This document shows, in pieces, positions 57,501-64,000 of a stretch of DNA of 64,000 nt. A program made the position numbers and the translations under genes. The notes under the pieces were generated by a model, which did no database searches, had not been told where the DNA came from, and worked only from the letters and a program-made list of their open reading frames with translations. Location: NCBI GenBank assembly GCA_037043235.1, contig JAWRVZ010000311.1:371001-435000 (forward strand). The letters run 5' to 3'. Position 1 is the first letter of the stretch; every line of letters starts with the position of its first letter. This DNA comes from Rhodeus uyekii. Its lineage: Eukaryota > Chordata > Actinopteri > Cypriniformes > Acheilognathidae.

Positions 57501-60500
57501 CCCATACGAACAGAGGGGACATAACGCACAACATGGTGTTTTGGGGGCGGCCCACCCGCGAGCTCTCTCTTCCTCTTGACGGGACCGTCAGGAAGATGGC
57601 TTGCCTGCGGGAGGCTGTGCGCCGTCACGACGGGGGCCCCCCCTGGGCGCGTGACGCCTCTTCCCGGGCCCCGGCCATTGCTTGCGTCGGACATCCGGCT
57701 CCGGGCGAGAAGCCGCCGGAACTGCAGCCGCCGATTGCTGTGTCACCGGTCTGTGGGGGAGGCGCGGCGCCGACGCCGACCGCGCCCTTGAGGGCTGCTG
57801 GTACGCGCGCCTCGGCATCACGTGGCTCATCGCTTTCGCGCGCTTTTGCGCCTCGGAAAATTTTTCCATAACAGACTCGACCGCGCCACCAAAAAGGCCG
57901 GCGGCTGCAATTGGTGCGTTGAGGAGCATTTTCCGGTCTGAGTCCCTCAGGTCCGCCAGAGTTAGCCACAGGTGCCTCAGGAGCACCACTAAAAACCCCA
58001 TAGAGCGGCCGATGGCTTGCGCGGACCGCTTGGTTGCCATGAGAGCGAAATCCGTTGCCGCTCTCAGGTCCCTCACATCCTCCGCGTCCATGCTGCCGGC
58101 GTCCAGCAATTGCAGCAGTTTTGCCTGAAACACCTGCAGCACCGCCATCGAGTGGAGCGCGGACGCGGCCTCGCCAGCCGAGGTGTACGCTTTCTCTGCC
58201 TGGTGCGCCGTGAACCTGCACGGTTTTGACGGCAGCCCCAGACCTCCGCTCAGCATGGTTGAGGAAGGGCACAGGTGCGCCGCCATCGCCTCCTCCACGG
58301 GTGGCACCCGCACATAACCCCGAGCTTCAGCACCGTCCACGTGCGAAAACATGGCACGCGGTGAGGAGTGAGCGCGAGCTGACTGAGGCGCCGACCACGA
58401 CCTCACCACGTGCTCATGTACCTCCGGAAAAAAGGGTGATCCCCTCCTAGCTCCGGCTTGCTGGCGGCTGGACTGGAGGAACCAGGAGTCCAGCTTACTT
58501 CTCGCGGGCTCCTGTGGAGCACTCCAGTCCAGGTCCAGCTCTTTAACTGCCCTCTCGAGGACCCTGACTAGCTCCTCCTGGAGGTCTAGAGGGCCCTCTG
58601 TGTCGAGGCACTCCGACGCCGCCCAGTCCCTGTCTGATGCAGCGAGGGATACTGAGTCCACGTCTCTGTCATCCTCGACCGGGAGGAAGTCCGCGAAGCG
58701 AACTGGTGATTGGGGAGACGGCAGAGGACGGCATGCTGCGTCGTCACCGTCACCCCGCGAGTGTGTGGGGGGGCCCGCCAGCGGCTCGACGGCGGCAGCG
58801 GACCCCTTCCCCGCGATACTGCGCGCTATGTCCCTCCTGGATCTCAGCGCGCGCCCCGGCAGATCCCCGCAGTGCGCGCAGGAGGACTCCAGCAGGGCAT
58901 CCTCGGCGTGGGCCAGTCCCAGACAGGCGACGCAGTACGCGTGGGTGTCCGGCGGGTCAATGGGACCCGCGCAAACCTTACATTTAGTTCCTGTTGATTC
59001 CATAACTGTTCATAAGTCCGTGTGAAGGAAATAATCTGACGCAATTGCCGCGCTTATGCTATTTATACTGTCTGACAGCCAGAGCGCATCGCGCGACAAT
59101 TGGCCAGTTGTCAACTGGCGTTATCCTATAAGGTTTCAGAAATTTACGTGAAGGGGAGGTTCCCAAATGCATCTTTTCGCTGCACCGTCTCGTTCCCGCC
59201 CTCGAAAGGGAACGCGTTGCACTCGTTGCTCATCAGAGACTGACTGGAGGAGGCGTCAGCGAAGCGTAGATAATCTTCCAGTTGTAACCACGGTCATTTG
59301 ATCGGTTTATTTTGCACAAACTACCTTAAAACAGCCACGATATGAAAGAATAGGTCCTTAAGAGTCCAGTCATAATCATAAAACAATATATTTCGTTGTA
59401 GAGAGAGCAATAGAAAACGCGCTGTACTCGGTGCTCATCTGCCACTGACTGGACGAGGCGTCGGCGGTGCGTAAATAAGCTTCCAGTTGTAACCACAGTC
59501 ATTTGAGCGTTTTATTATCATCAACTCCCCTAAAACAGCCACGATATGAAAGAATAGGTTCATAAGAGTACACTCATACTAATAATAATGATCAAATTCT
59601 CAAAAACACTAATTTAAGAACATAATGAGTAATTTGACAATATGCATGGACATAAATTAATGTAATTCTGAGAGCTACAGAGGGCGAAAATCAAAAGAAA
59701 AAAATCTGACAAAAGTCAATGTTTCCTTGAACTACTAACCTAGACAGACTGACAACCGTCACCAGCCAGTGACTGGTCACATTACCTGCCAGTTGAGACT
59801 GGCAGCTGCCACTGACAGGTCACATTACCTGCCAGTTGAGACTGGCAGCTGCCACTGACAGGTCACATTACCTGCCAGGTTGAGACTGGCAGCTGCCACC
59901 AGCAAGTGACAGGTCACGTGACCAGTCACTGGCAGCTCCTTCCAGCCAGTTGAAGATTGAACCCCTACTGTAATACGTATTAAACGTATATATTGGTTAA
60001 AATCGCAGTTTGTTTTCTAATTCTGTTAGTTCAGTCAAATGTGTTATTCGTGACGATGAAATGAGAGTGTGTGTTAACCTGTGAACTCCGACCCTCTGTT
60101 TATTTCAATTAAGATCTCTTCATGCGACGTATCTGTGCTGTGATCAACTTTTGCTTGTGTTTATCCCAGGTATGTTTTATTCAGTTTTGTCATGTTCTGT
60201 GATAAGTTGAAAGTTATATCGGTGTGCGCGTTCACGTGCTGCATGGCGTGACGAGCACGAGGCATGTTCATCCCTCCTGTATTTCATAAAAAATGCGTAA
60301 AATGATGTTTACATAAATTCATAGTTCTATACATTCATGAGAAATGAGAACTGATACAGTTTTTCACTGTTTATTTCCTCATTGTATGATTTATTTAGGT
60401 CTCATTCCATCTACACAAGAAAATTCAGTCTTTGTAATAGAATTATTGGAGTTTTTCCTCCAACTGGCTATCAATTATTTAAATAATAAATGTTATGAAA

Positions 60501-63167
60501 TGCAACAGATTTGTATTTTGCACTGAGAATATATTTTGTTGTTGTTCCAAAAATACAGTAATGTAAATAACACCTCAAATCTAACTCCTTTCACATAATC
60601 AACCTTCTTTGTTATTCCTGGATTCTAGGAGCAACAGAAAATAATTTCAGACACTGAAGGCAAGAGATGTGGAAGAGCTTACTGCAATGCTTCTGAACTT
60701 TGCCCCACATAGAAATTTAAAATGGTAAGCAATAATGTCCCTCTGATTATCAATAGCATGTCACACTACGAGATGAGATGTTAGAGTAGGTGGAACACCA
60801 TTGCATATCCGCTCTTTTTATAACTCCATAAACTGTGATATTTAATGTATATCTGTAATTACAGTTTTAGCCGTAAGTATCATCTACCGTACCTGACTTA
60901 ATGTGTTTTTGCAGGGAATATCATAACATCAGTGTGTGTAACATCAGTTCACAAGTTATCAGCCAAACTTCAATGGACAGAACTATATTAGATCTACACA
61001 ATCATTCACAGCAATTAACAGTCAATTGTTTATATTATATCTGTCTGACTCATATATGTTTCTTTGTTTTTGATTTACTGATGATGGGGAAATAAATGTT
61101 TTTTCCACATTTCATTGTGTGTAAATATTGTTTAAATATGTTTATAATTACATTTTCTAAATACAATTGTGTAATATGTTTAAATATGTTCATGGCTTGT
61201 ATATGTATGTTTAAAGAATATTCATGTCTCTCTTCCCTCTATCACAGACATCTACACATCACGTTATATCTGCAAAGCCACCAGCATTGTAGACACCCCT
61301 CACACACACTTTTCACCCTCCTGCTGTCCGGAAAACAGTATAGAAGCATTCGGTCTCAAAACCAGACTTTACAACAGTTTTTTCCTCCATGCTATCAGGC
61401 TGCTAAACTACTTTTGGACTGTTACCATCATACTGTGACAAAATTAAACTGCACTTTATGTATATAGTTTTTTTTCTGTACCTACTGTGTATAATGTCTG
61501 CGTTATGGTCTGTGCTGACTGTTTGCACTTATGTATAGAGGTTTTTGTTCTATAGTGACTTGGACCTGGAGAAACGTTTTGTTTCACTACTTGTATATGG
61601 CAATAAGCTCCACTTTGACTTTGTTAATGATTAAATTTTCTAAATACAATTGTGTAATATGTGTTTAAATATGTTCATGGCTTATATATGTATGTTCAAA
61701 GAATATTCTTGTTCACAATTACATTTTCTAAATACAATTGTGTAATATGTGTTTAAATTTGTTCATGGCTCTTATATATGTGTGTGTTTAAAGAATATTC
61801 ATGTTCATAATTACATCTTTTAAATACGACTGTGTAATATGTGTTTAAATATGTTCATGGCTTATATATGTGTAGGCTATGTATGTTTTTACAAAGAGAT
61901 TGAGATTATAGAGATTTTCAATAAATGTTACTTGTAATAACTTTCTATTCATTTTAATGTTTTTGAGCAATATGTAATTTAGAGGATGTAGTTTGTAGAA
62001 TGATTATTTGTGTACAGGCATAACTAGATGTAGAGGTTGAAAGAACCACCCGCGAATATACCCGGAACCTACCGCGAACGTACCCGGAACCACCCGCGAT
62101 CGTACCCGGAACGTTCCCCGAACCAACCGCAAACGTACCCGGAACGTTCCCCGAACCAACCGCGAACGTTCCCGGGAACGTTCTATTTCCGTAAAGAAAA
62201 CTTTCCTGGCGAACGTAACGGGAACGTTCTAATGTTTGATTCCCAGAACGTTCTGGGAACCAGAAACTAACGTTCCCGGAACGTTCTGGGAACCAAAAAT
62301 TGTTAGCTGGGAACATACGCTAAAACACATTTACAAAACAATTGCCAATGTTAGAGTAATCTATTATCTGCGACGTAATCTATTATCTGCGATACAAAAA
62401 ATATTTAATGCCATTAAATATCAAGTGTCTTTATAATACATGTGTTGTTTTTTTTCGGCTTGTTTTGTGTAGAGCTTGGTGAATCATACCAATAAGACTC
62501 CTTTTTCTCACATAAATGTGTCATTAAATGTCAACAGATTTATAAAAAAGATCATAGATCCAGAAACATTTCGAAACAGTAATGACGTCACGATGCCTCG
62601 TTTTGCTGAATCAAGTGACTGTGAGTTTTAAACGCTCTCTGATTCACTGATTCGAATCAAATGATTCGCAAACTGTTCGAAGCGTGTTTTAAAAACGACA
62701 TTCACTTGCGTCAAATCGCTACAGTACTCAGTTACCTACATCCATCATAGTCCTCCAGCCGCTGGTTTTGCCACTCAACAGAGGCTCTGGGAAAGCCAAA
62801 CCAGCATTATTAATGCACACGTCAATGCCCTGATGATGAACTTTGATCCAGGAGAACATGGATAACACTTCTTCCTCCACAGACAGATCGCACTGATACG
62901 GGATCAGAGTGCCGCTGAATCCACTACTCACACATTCTGACGATAATTTCTGCAACAAAAAAAACCCCCTACATTAACTACTCGCAAGTGTTTGCAGTGA
63001 ACACAACAGCTGTTTGCTCGTTACCAGTAGATGACCTCAATCTGCTGTAGATTTCTGGCACATCCAACCACCTTCATGCCGTGTTGAACCAGAGACTTTG
63101 CGATCGCAGCTCCGATTCCCACCGAAGCGCCAGTGACGAGCGCAAGCCTGCCTTTCCAGCGATGCAT
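48581..63167 (-). CDS. dhrs11: dhrs11-like SDR, copy 3, split by 13.3-kb intron
   Basis: Third tandem DHRS11-type reductase, intact frame of 255 codons: exons 63167-63036, 62949-62740, then across a 13,316-bp intron 49423-49329, 49215-49086, 48996-48904, 48826-48761 and 48622-48581. All four catalytic residues are present: Asn116 (VNVIALS), Ser148 (SMSGHRV), Tyr161 and Lys165 (YTASK). The TGASVGIG cofactor loop is intact and the end MRPVEQLT matches the family. Exon lengths equal those of copy 2 exactly, and the phases across the giant intron fit (exon 2 ends GGAT|GTAGG, exon 3 begins after TTTTCAG). Joining the two halves into one gene is therefore inferred from phase, order and the absence of competing exons. 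Introns 1 and flanking sequence of copies 1 and 3 are nearly identical, showing recent duplication. Confidence 0.85.
48629..48647. repeat. poly-G tract
   Basis: About 16 consecutive G within a 19-bp run, just upstream (minus-strand sense) of the acceptor of the last exon of dhrs11 copy 3. Confidence 0.85.
50333..50880. repeat. tandem array of GAACGTTC palindromes, left
   Basis: Seven or more units of about 65-70 bp, each with paired GAACGTTCC/GGAACGTTC palindromes, 'CCTGCAGGTTATTTTTTGG' and 'CTTATAGAGAAC'. The array opens with CCCAGCAAACACAGAACG. A related but different array at 62040-62310 closes with the complementary GTTAGCTGGG, so the two may be arms of one foldback element. Confidence 0.8.
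50881..51377. other. interior segment with an open frame ending at a donor
   Basis: Between the left GAACGTTC array and the foldback element. From 51087 the plus strand is open for about 92 codons (ending FIAHLM) and then meets GATG|GTAAGT at about 51359/51360. I do not recognise the protein. It may be a captured exon or chance. Confidence 0.3.
51478..52178 (+). repeat. left array of ~205-bp units (4 copies)
   Basis: Each unit runs 'aactggaagattatctacgc', 'gacgcgtcctccagtcagtc', 'gagtgcaacgcg', 'gcgaaatatattgttttat', 'gtactcttaagaaccta', 'aagggagtttgtgc' and back. Period is 205, 205 and 203 bp. The fourth copy is cut by the loop. Confidence 0.88.
52447..52649. mobile_element. 203-bp hAT-type MITE inside the array
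   Basis: Ends CAGTGTTGCCAGATTGG and CCAATCTGGCAACACTG are perfect complements, flanked by an 8-bp duplication CACTCGCT (52439-52446 and 52650-52657). It sits inside a partial 205-bp unit and has no coding capacity. Confidence 0.9.
52655..53662 (-). repeat. right array of ~205-bp units (first 5 copies)
   Basis: Same unit as 51478-52178 but inverted. Spacing is 205, 201, 205 and 205 bp. The last unit is interrupted at 53663 by the DIRS element and resumes at 59212: 142 bp plus 63 bp equals one full period, confirming that the DIRS element inserted inside a unit. Confidence 0.88.
53836..53843 (+). promoter_or_regulatory. TATAAATA box of DIRS left ITR
   Basis: Mirror copy of the promoter at 59060-59067. 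It points into the element from the 3' side and could drive antisense transcription across the internal complementary region. Confidence 0.45.
53917..54031. repeat. DIRS internal complementary region
   Basis: A 115-bp segment formed by the complement of the left terminus (53917-53977) joined to the complement of the right terminus (53978-54031). It would template the joining of ends during circle formation in the DIRS replication model. Confidence 0.88.
54393..55466 (-). CDS. DIRS ORF3, tyrosine recombinase
   Basis: A 357-codon frame from the in-frame ATG at 55466. The same frame is open upstream to 57494, but that part overlaps ORF2 and has no recognisable domain. An N-terminal core-binding-like domain (STRRLYSLKWGVFVKWC) precedes the catalytic domain. 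The catalytic Arg is in ALASAKRIGDLHAF, the HxxR pair in HIRAHSTRAIASSWAW, and the nucleophile region in FAAGWSSQNTFARFYKLD with Tyr near the end. The enzyme integrates the circular DNA copy at a short identical core. It overlaps the 3' end of the RT frame by about 58 bp, typical of the group. Confidence 0.9.
   Translation of the reverse strand: MASQPRAVEPARVAASGDLEELALPSRVLETLAESRAPSTRRLYSLKWGVFVKWCNEHNIDPVSCPVSDVLQFLQLRLDDGSVPSTLKVYVAAVASFRSPDDGQSIGRHPLMVRFLRGARRLHPPRPPSVPPWDLALVLRALSLPPFEPLESVAIKELSQKTALLLALASAKRIGDLHAFSVSDDCIRFGPGDCSVTLRPRPGFVPKSLSTPFKAQVVSLLALSSEPSTSQDIGAQRAICPVRALRIYLDRSATFRQSDQLFVCYGGATRGNAVSKQRLSHWIVDAIALAYANQGQECPLHIRAHSTRAIASSWAWSRGTSIQDICFAAGWSSQNTFARFYKLDVPSLASQVLSVSN
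55409..57694 (-). CDS. DIRS ORF2, reverse transcriptase - RNase H
   Basis: A 761-codon open frame. RT motifs are in order: GFYSRYFVVPKRDGGLRPILD (motif 1-2 region), ASVDLKDAYFHIQI (motif A Asp), AVLPFGLALAPRTFSK (motif B) and NYLDDWLILA (motif C, YLDD). The RNase H domain follows with VVTTDASSSGWG, the Glu in INRLELKAV and the Asp in IRTDNMSV. The last ~150 residues (VDLFATSENA, APNWPNQPWF) are the tail seen in other DIRS/Ngaro polymerases. No protease or integrase domain occurs, consistent with DIRS. It overlaps ORF1 at its start and the recombinase ORF at its end, so a frameshift, re-initiation or spliced message is needed for expression. Intact. Confidence 0.92.
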   Translation of the reverse strand: MSDASNGRGPGRGVTRPGGAPVVTAHSLPQASHLPDGPVKRKRELAGGPPPKHHVVRYVPSVRMGDDCNVCVLNPVCVDAIIKTNACSQKELFLPHSVSVMSLALPQSGAEPQYALAPSIVADISPPLPILVEQRAAYPPLRHFLEAWRAIPGISGWLLGIIQHGYSLQFRRRPPRFTGVVPSLALPQSAPVLRQEVHSLLAKGAIERVPPSELESGFYSRYFVVPKRDGGLRPILDLRPINRALHKRAFKMTTLKQILAQVRPGDWLASVDLKDAYFHIQIAPRHRRFLRFAFEGSAYQYAVLPFGLALAPRTFSKCVDAALSPLRASGVRILNYLDDWLILAHTREVLIRHTDMLLHHLESLGLRVNMQKSMLTPSQYLTYLGVCFDSVAMRARLAPERIETISSALRGFRQDRSVPLRVFQRLLGLMASASSVCHLGLLRMRPLQLWLKTRVPWRAWTAGRMRITVSRSCISALEPWSNQDMFSQGVPLGLVTTRTVVTTDASSSGWGATCEGVPTSGLWSESQSEWHINRLELKAVCLALRAFLPQIEQQHVLIRTDNMSVVSYINRQGGVRSRALFELATSLLLWADQHLLSIRASHIPGVLNRGADMLSRNGIPHGEWRLHSKVVQMIWDRFWRAEVDLFATSENAHCPLFFSLSHAPLAGDALTSRWPRARLYAFPPVKILPLVLCKIREERASVILVAPNWPNQPWFPDLRELLAAPPWRIPVSKNLLSQASGEIWHPSPELWSLHAWPLQGT
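57588..59003 (-). CDS. DIRS ORF1, gag-like protein
   Basis: A 471-codon open frame at the 5' end of the DIRS element. The N-terminus has three CxxC pairs within 45 residues (CKVC, CVAC, CAHC), which look like a zinc-binding module. The centre is acidic, and the last ~80 residues are rich in Arg, Pro and Ala, as expected for a nucleic-acid-binding Gag. The start ATG at 59003 lies about 57 bp downstream of a TATAAATA box. Its 3' end overlaps the RT frame by 107 bp. Function as structural protein is inferred from position in the element; I recognise no named domain. Confidence 0.75.
   Translation of the reverse strand: MESTGTKCKVCAGPIDPPDTHAYCVACLGLAHAEDALLESSCAHCGDLPGRALRSRRDIARSIAGKGSAAAVEPLAGPPTHSRGDGDDAACRPLPSPQSPVRFADFLPVEDDRDVDSVSLAASDRDWAASECLDTEGPLDLQEELVRVLERAVKELDLDWSAPQEPARSKLDSWFLQSSRQQAGARRGSPFFPEVHEHVVRSWSAPQSARAHSSPRAMFSHVDGAEARGYVRVPPVEEAMAAHLCPSSTMLSGGLGLPSKPCRFTAHQAEKAYTSAGEAASALHSMAVLQVFQAKLLQLLDAGSMDAEDVRDLRAATDFALMATKRSAQAIGRSMGFLVVLLRHLWLTLADLRDSDRKMLLNAPIAAAGLFGGAVESVMEKFSEAQKRAKAMSHVMPRRAYQQPSRARSASAPRLPHRPVTQQSAAAVPAASRPEPDVRRKQWPGPGKRRHAPRGGPRRDGAQPPAGKPSS
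59060..59067 (-). promoter_or_regulatory. TATAAATA box of DIRS right ITR
   Basis: TATAAATA on the minus strand, about 57 bp upstream of the gag-like ATG at 59003. The identical box occurs in the left repeat at 53836-53843 on the plus strand. Confidence 0.6.
59212..59575 (-). repeat. right array of ~205-bp units, continued (2 copies)
   Basis: Continuation of the inverted array beyond the DIRS insertion, with anchors at 59275 and 59480. It is followed by about 180 bp of non-repeated AT-rich DNA before the terminal repeat. Confidence 0.85.
59760..59970. repeat. right terminal inverted repeat with 43-bp triplication
   Basis: The complement of the left terminus (51378-51480), but a subunit 'cacattacctgccagttgagactggcagctgccactgacaggt' occurs three times at 43-bp spacing (59778, 59821, 59864). 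The left end has a single copy. Confidence 0.8.
61130..61880 (+). repeat. ~95-bp AT-rich tandem repeat
   Basis: Four copies of 'attacattttctaaatacaattgtgtaatatg' plus 'tttaaatatgttcatggct' and 'tatgtatgtttaaagaatattc' start near 61147, 61630, 61720 and 61810. The first is separated from the rest by the LINE fragment. Confidence 0.7.
61228..61622 (+). mobile_element. LINE 3' fragment
   Basis: Reads in pieces as the C-terminal end of a fish non-LTR reverse transcriptase ORF ('cctctatcacagacatctacac', 'agaagcattcggtctcaaaaccagac', 'ctccatgctatcaggctgct') followed by a 3' UTR. It is truncated, with frameshifts, inside a tandem repeat. Confidence 0.55.
62040..62310. repeat. GAACGTTC palindrome array, right
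   Basis: About ten short units of the type 'ccgcgaacgtacccggaac' with GGAACGTTCC palindromes, closing at GTTCTGGGAACC and GTTAGCTGGG. Counterpart of the array at 50333-50880. Confidence 0.75.
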
Positions 63168-63943
63168 GATCCAAGTTTCTCTCGGGAAGATCAAGTGCTG
63201 GCCAGCTGACTGTGCGGTCACACTTCTTCAAGTCTGGGGGTTGCCAGATCCAGCAACTCTTACGCGTCTCTTTTGCATGATCTGATTTTTTATTTATTTG
63301 GTGCTTAGAACTATGCATATAACTTCTTTTCTTTTTCCCTAGTCATTTTGAAAGTCTGCATCTTAAATTACTTTTTTAATGTAATATTCCTAATGTTTCC
63401 ATTCCATTTCTCTCCCTCTCACCTCTTTTTCTGATTGCCAGATATTCAATACCAACATCAAGTCACTCAACTTGGCATGCTAATGAATAATGTCTTCAGA
63501 GAATCTGGCCAATGAAAACACACTTCTTTTTTATCCCATGCAACTATATAACAGGTGCAATAAAATCTAGGTAGAAAAGGTTCAGGCTGTAAAATCTTTA
63601 CAGGGTTAGTTATTCATTATACATTGAAATAAACAATTCTCAATGAGTAAGAAGAATTACAGTAAGAAGAACAAATTGGTTTGTTTATGTTTTTTTTTTT
63701 TTTACTCTTTTACAATTAGAACTACCAATACATGAAAAAACAAGAATACAGTTACAATCAAAAAAATCCCCCAAAACACTTAAGCATTATCTCACGTGCA
63801 ACTGTTTTTCTATGTCCTCTGTATGTTTAATTTGCTGTATAATGTCAAACAATGTCCTTTTGCACAATTTATACTTTATACAAATTCAAAATAGGACAAT
63901 ATATACATATATTACATTCGTATAACAGACACAGCTAAAAAAA

Positions 63944-64000
<57 letters not shown>
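63168..64000. other. dhrs11 copy 3 upstream region
   Basis: AT-rich DNA upstream of the copy 3 start codon. It should contain its promoter near the left end. Nothing else was recognised except an A-run followed by a (TA)n tract from about 63936 to the window edge. Confidence 0.45.
63936..64000. repeat. poly-A and (TA)n at window end
   Basis: About 25 A residues followed by (TA)n up to the right edge; the tract may continue outside. Confidence 0.9.

Larger units (their letters stand above)
53663..59211 (-). mobile_element. full-length DIRS-type tyrosine-recombinase retrotransposon
   Basis: A 5.55-kb element read on the minus strand. It has inverted terminal repeats (53704-53872 against 59036-59203) and an internal complementary region at 53917-54031. 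The first half of that region complements the left end (53664-53724), and its second half complements the right end (59159-59211). Order is gag-like ORF, RT/RNase H ORF, tyrosine recombinase ORF. The trinucleotide ACG is found at both host junctions (53663-53665 and 59212-59214) and again at the joint inside the internal region (53975-53977). That is what integration of a circular intermediate by a tyrosine recombinase leaves. There is no other target duplication. All frames are open, so the insertion looks young. Confidence 0.93.
51378..59970. mobile_element. hAT-type foldback element with 205-bp inverted arrays
   Basis: Flanked by a perfect 8-bp duplication TAATACGT (51370-51377 and 59971-59978). 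Terminal inverted repeats of about 100 bp start GAGTGGGGGTTCAATCTTC and CAGTAGGGGTTCAATCTTC. Inside are a left array of four ~205-bp units (anchor points 51484, 51689, 51894, 52097), a loop of about 250 bp, and a right array of seven units in the opposite orientation (52705, 52910, 53111, 53316, 53521, 59275, 59480). A DIRS element (53663-59211) and a 203-bp MITE (52447-52649) are inserted in it. Without the DIRS element it is about 3.0 kb. The duplication size and termini suggest hAT mobilisation; no transposase is encoded. Confidence 0.8.
59979..62039. other. interior segment right of the foldback element
   Basis: About 2 kb, AT-rich. It holds a 3' LINE fragment (61228-61622) embedded in a tandem ~95-bp repeat (see 61130-61880). 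Isolated splice-like sites occur, but no coding exon was recognised. Confidence 0.4.

Noticed and set aside
57533..59025. Several 70-150-codon plus-strand frames opposite the DIRS gag region
   Set aside because: GC-rich antisense shadows of the gag-like ORF; composition is Arg/Pro/Ser-rich and no domain is visible.

Overview
The window looks like nuclear DNA of a cyprinid-type teleost. Genes have many small exons with GT-AG introns. The intergenic DNA is AT-rich and full of (CA)n/(TA)n microsatellites and fish interspersed repeats: hAT and pogo-like MITEs, SINE tails, LINE 3' ends, a solo LTR and a DIRS element. The protein-coding genes match vertebrate families, and traf4, nek8 and rab34 lie close together as they do on human 17q11.2.

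Layout. Positions 1-4,247 (minus): first coding exon of traf4 and what looks like its long first intron, running off the left edge. 6,447-17,289 (minus): complete nek8, 15 coding exons, 697 codons. 17.3-22.4 kb: intergenic, holding an intron-containing tRNA-Arg(UCU) gene. 22.4-28.7 kb (plus): rab34, 259 codons, with a nested pair of DNA-transposon MITEs and a solo LTR in its largest intron. 29,379-32,278 (minus): a 200-codon adenine-phosphoribosyltransferase-like gene. 35,320-38,262 (plus): pla2g3, a group III secretory phospholipase A2 with a long lysine-rich C-terminal extension. 41,436-63,167 (minus): three tandem dhrs11-type short-chain dehydrogenase genes.

The most interesting part is the dhrs11 cluster. 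The copies differ at catalytic positions. Copy 1 has Cys for the catalytic Ser and a one-base frameshift in exon 5. Copy 2 has Cys for Ser and Gln for the catalytic Asn. Copy 3 keeps the full Asn-Ser-Tyr-Lys set, but its second intron has grown from about 90 bp to 13.3 kb. That intron is a nest of elements: arrays of GAACGTTC palindromes near both outer edges; inside them a foldback element with an 8-bp target duplication (TAATACGT) and 11 copies of a ~205-bp unit in two opposed arrays; inside one array a 203-bp hAT-type MITE; and inside another unit a full-length ~5.55-kb DIRS retrotransposon with open gag-like, RT/RNase H and tyrosine recombinase frames, inverted terminal repeats and an internal complementary region.

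The host genes do not form one pathway. nek8 and rab34 are both ciliary/trafficking genes by family knowledge, traf4 is a signalling adaptor, and pla2g3, the phosphoribosyltransferase and dhrs11 are enzymes. Exon boundaries were read by eye from splice sites, reading-frame continuity and remembered family sequence; no alignment or database search was run.
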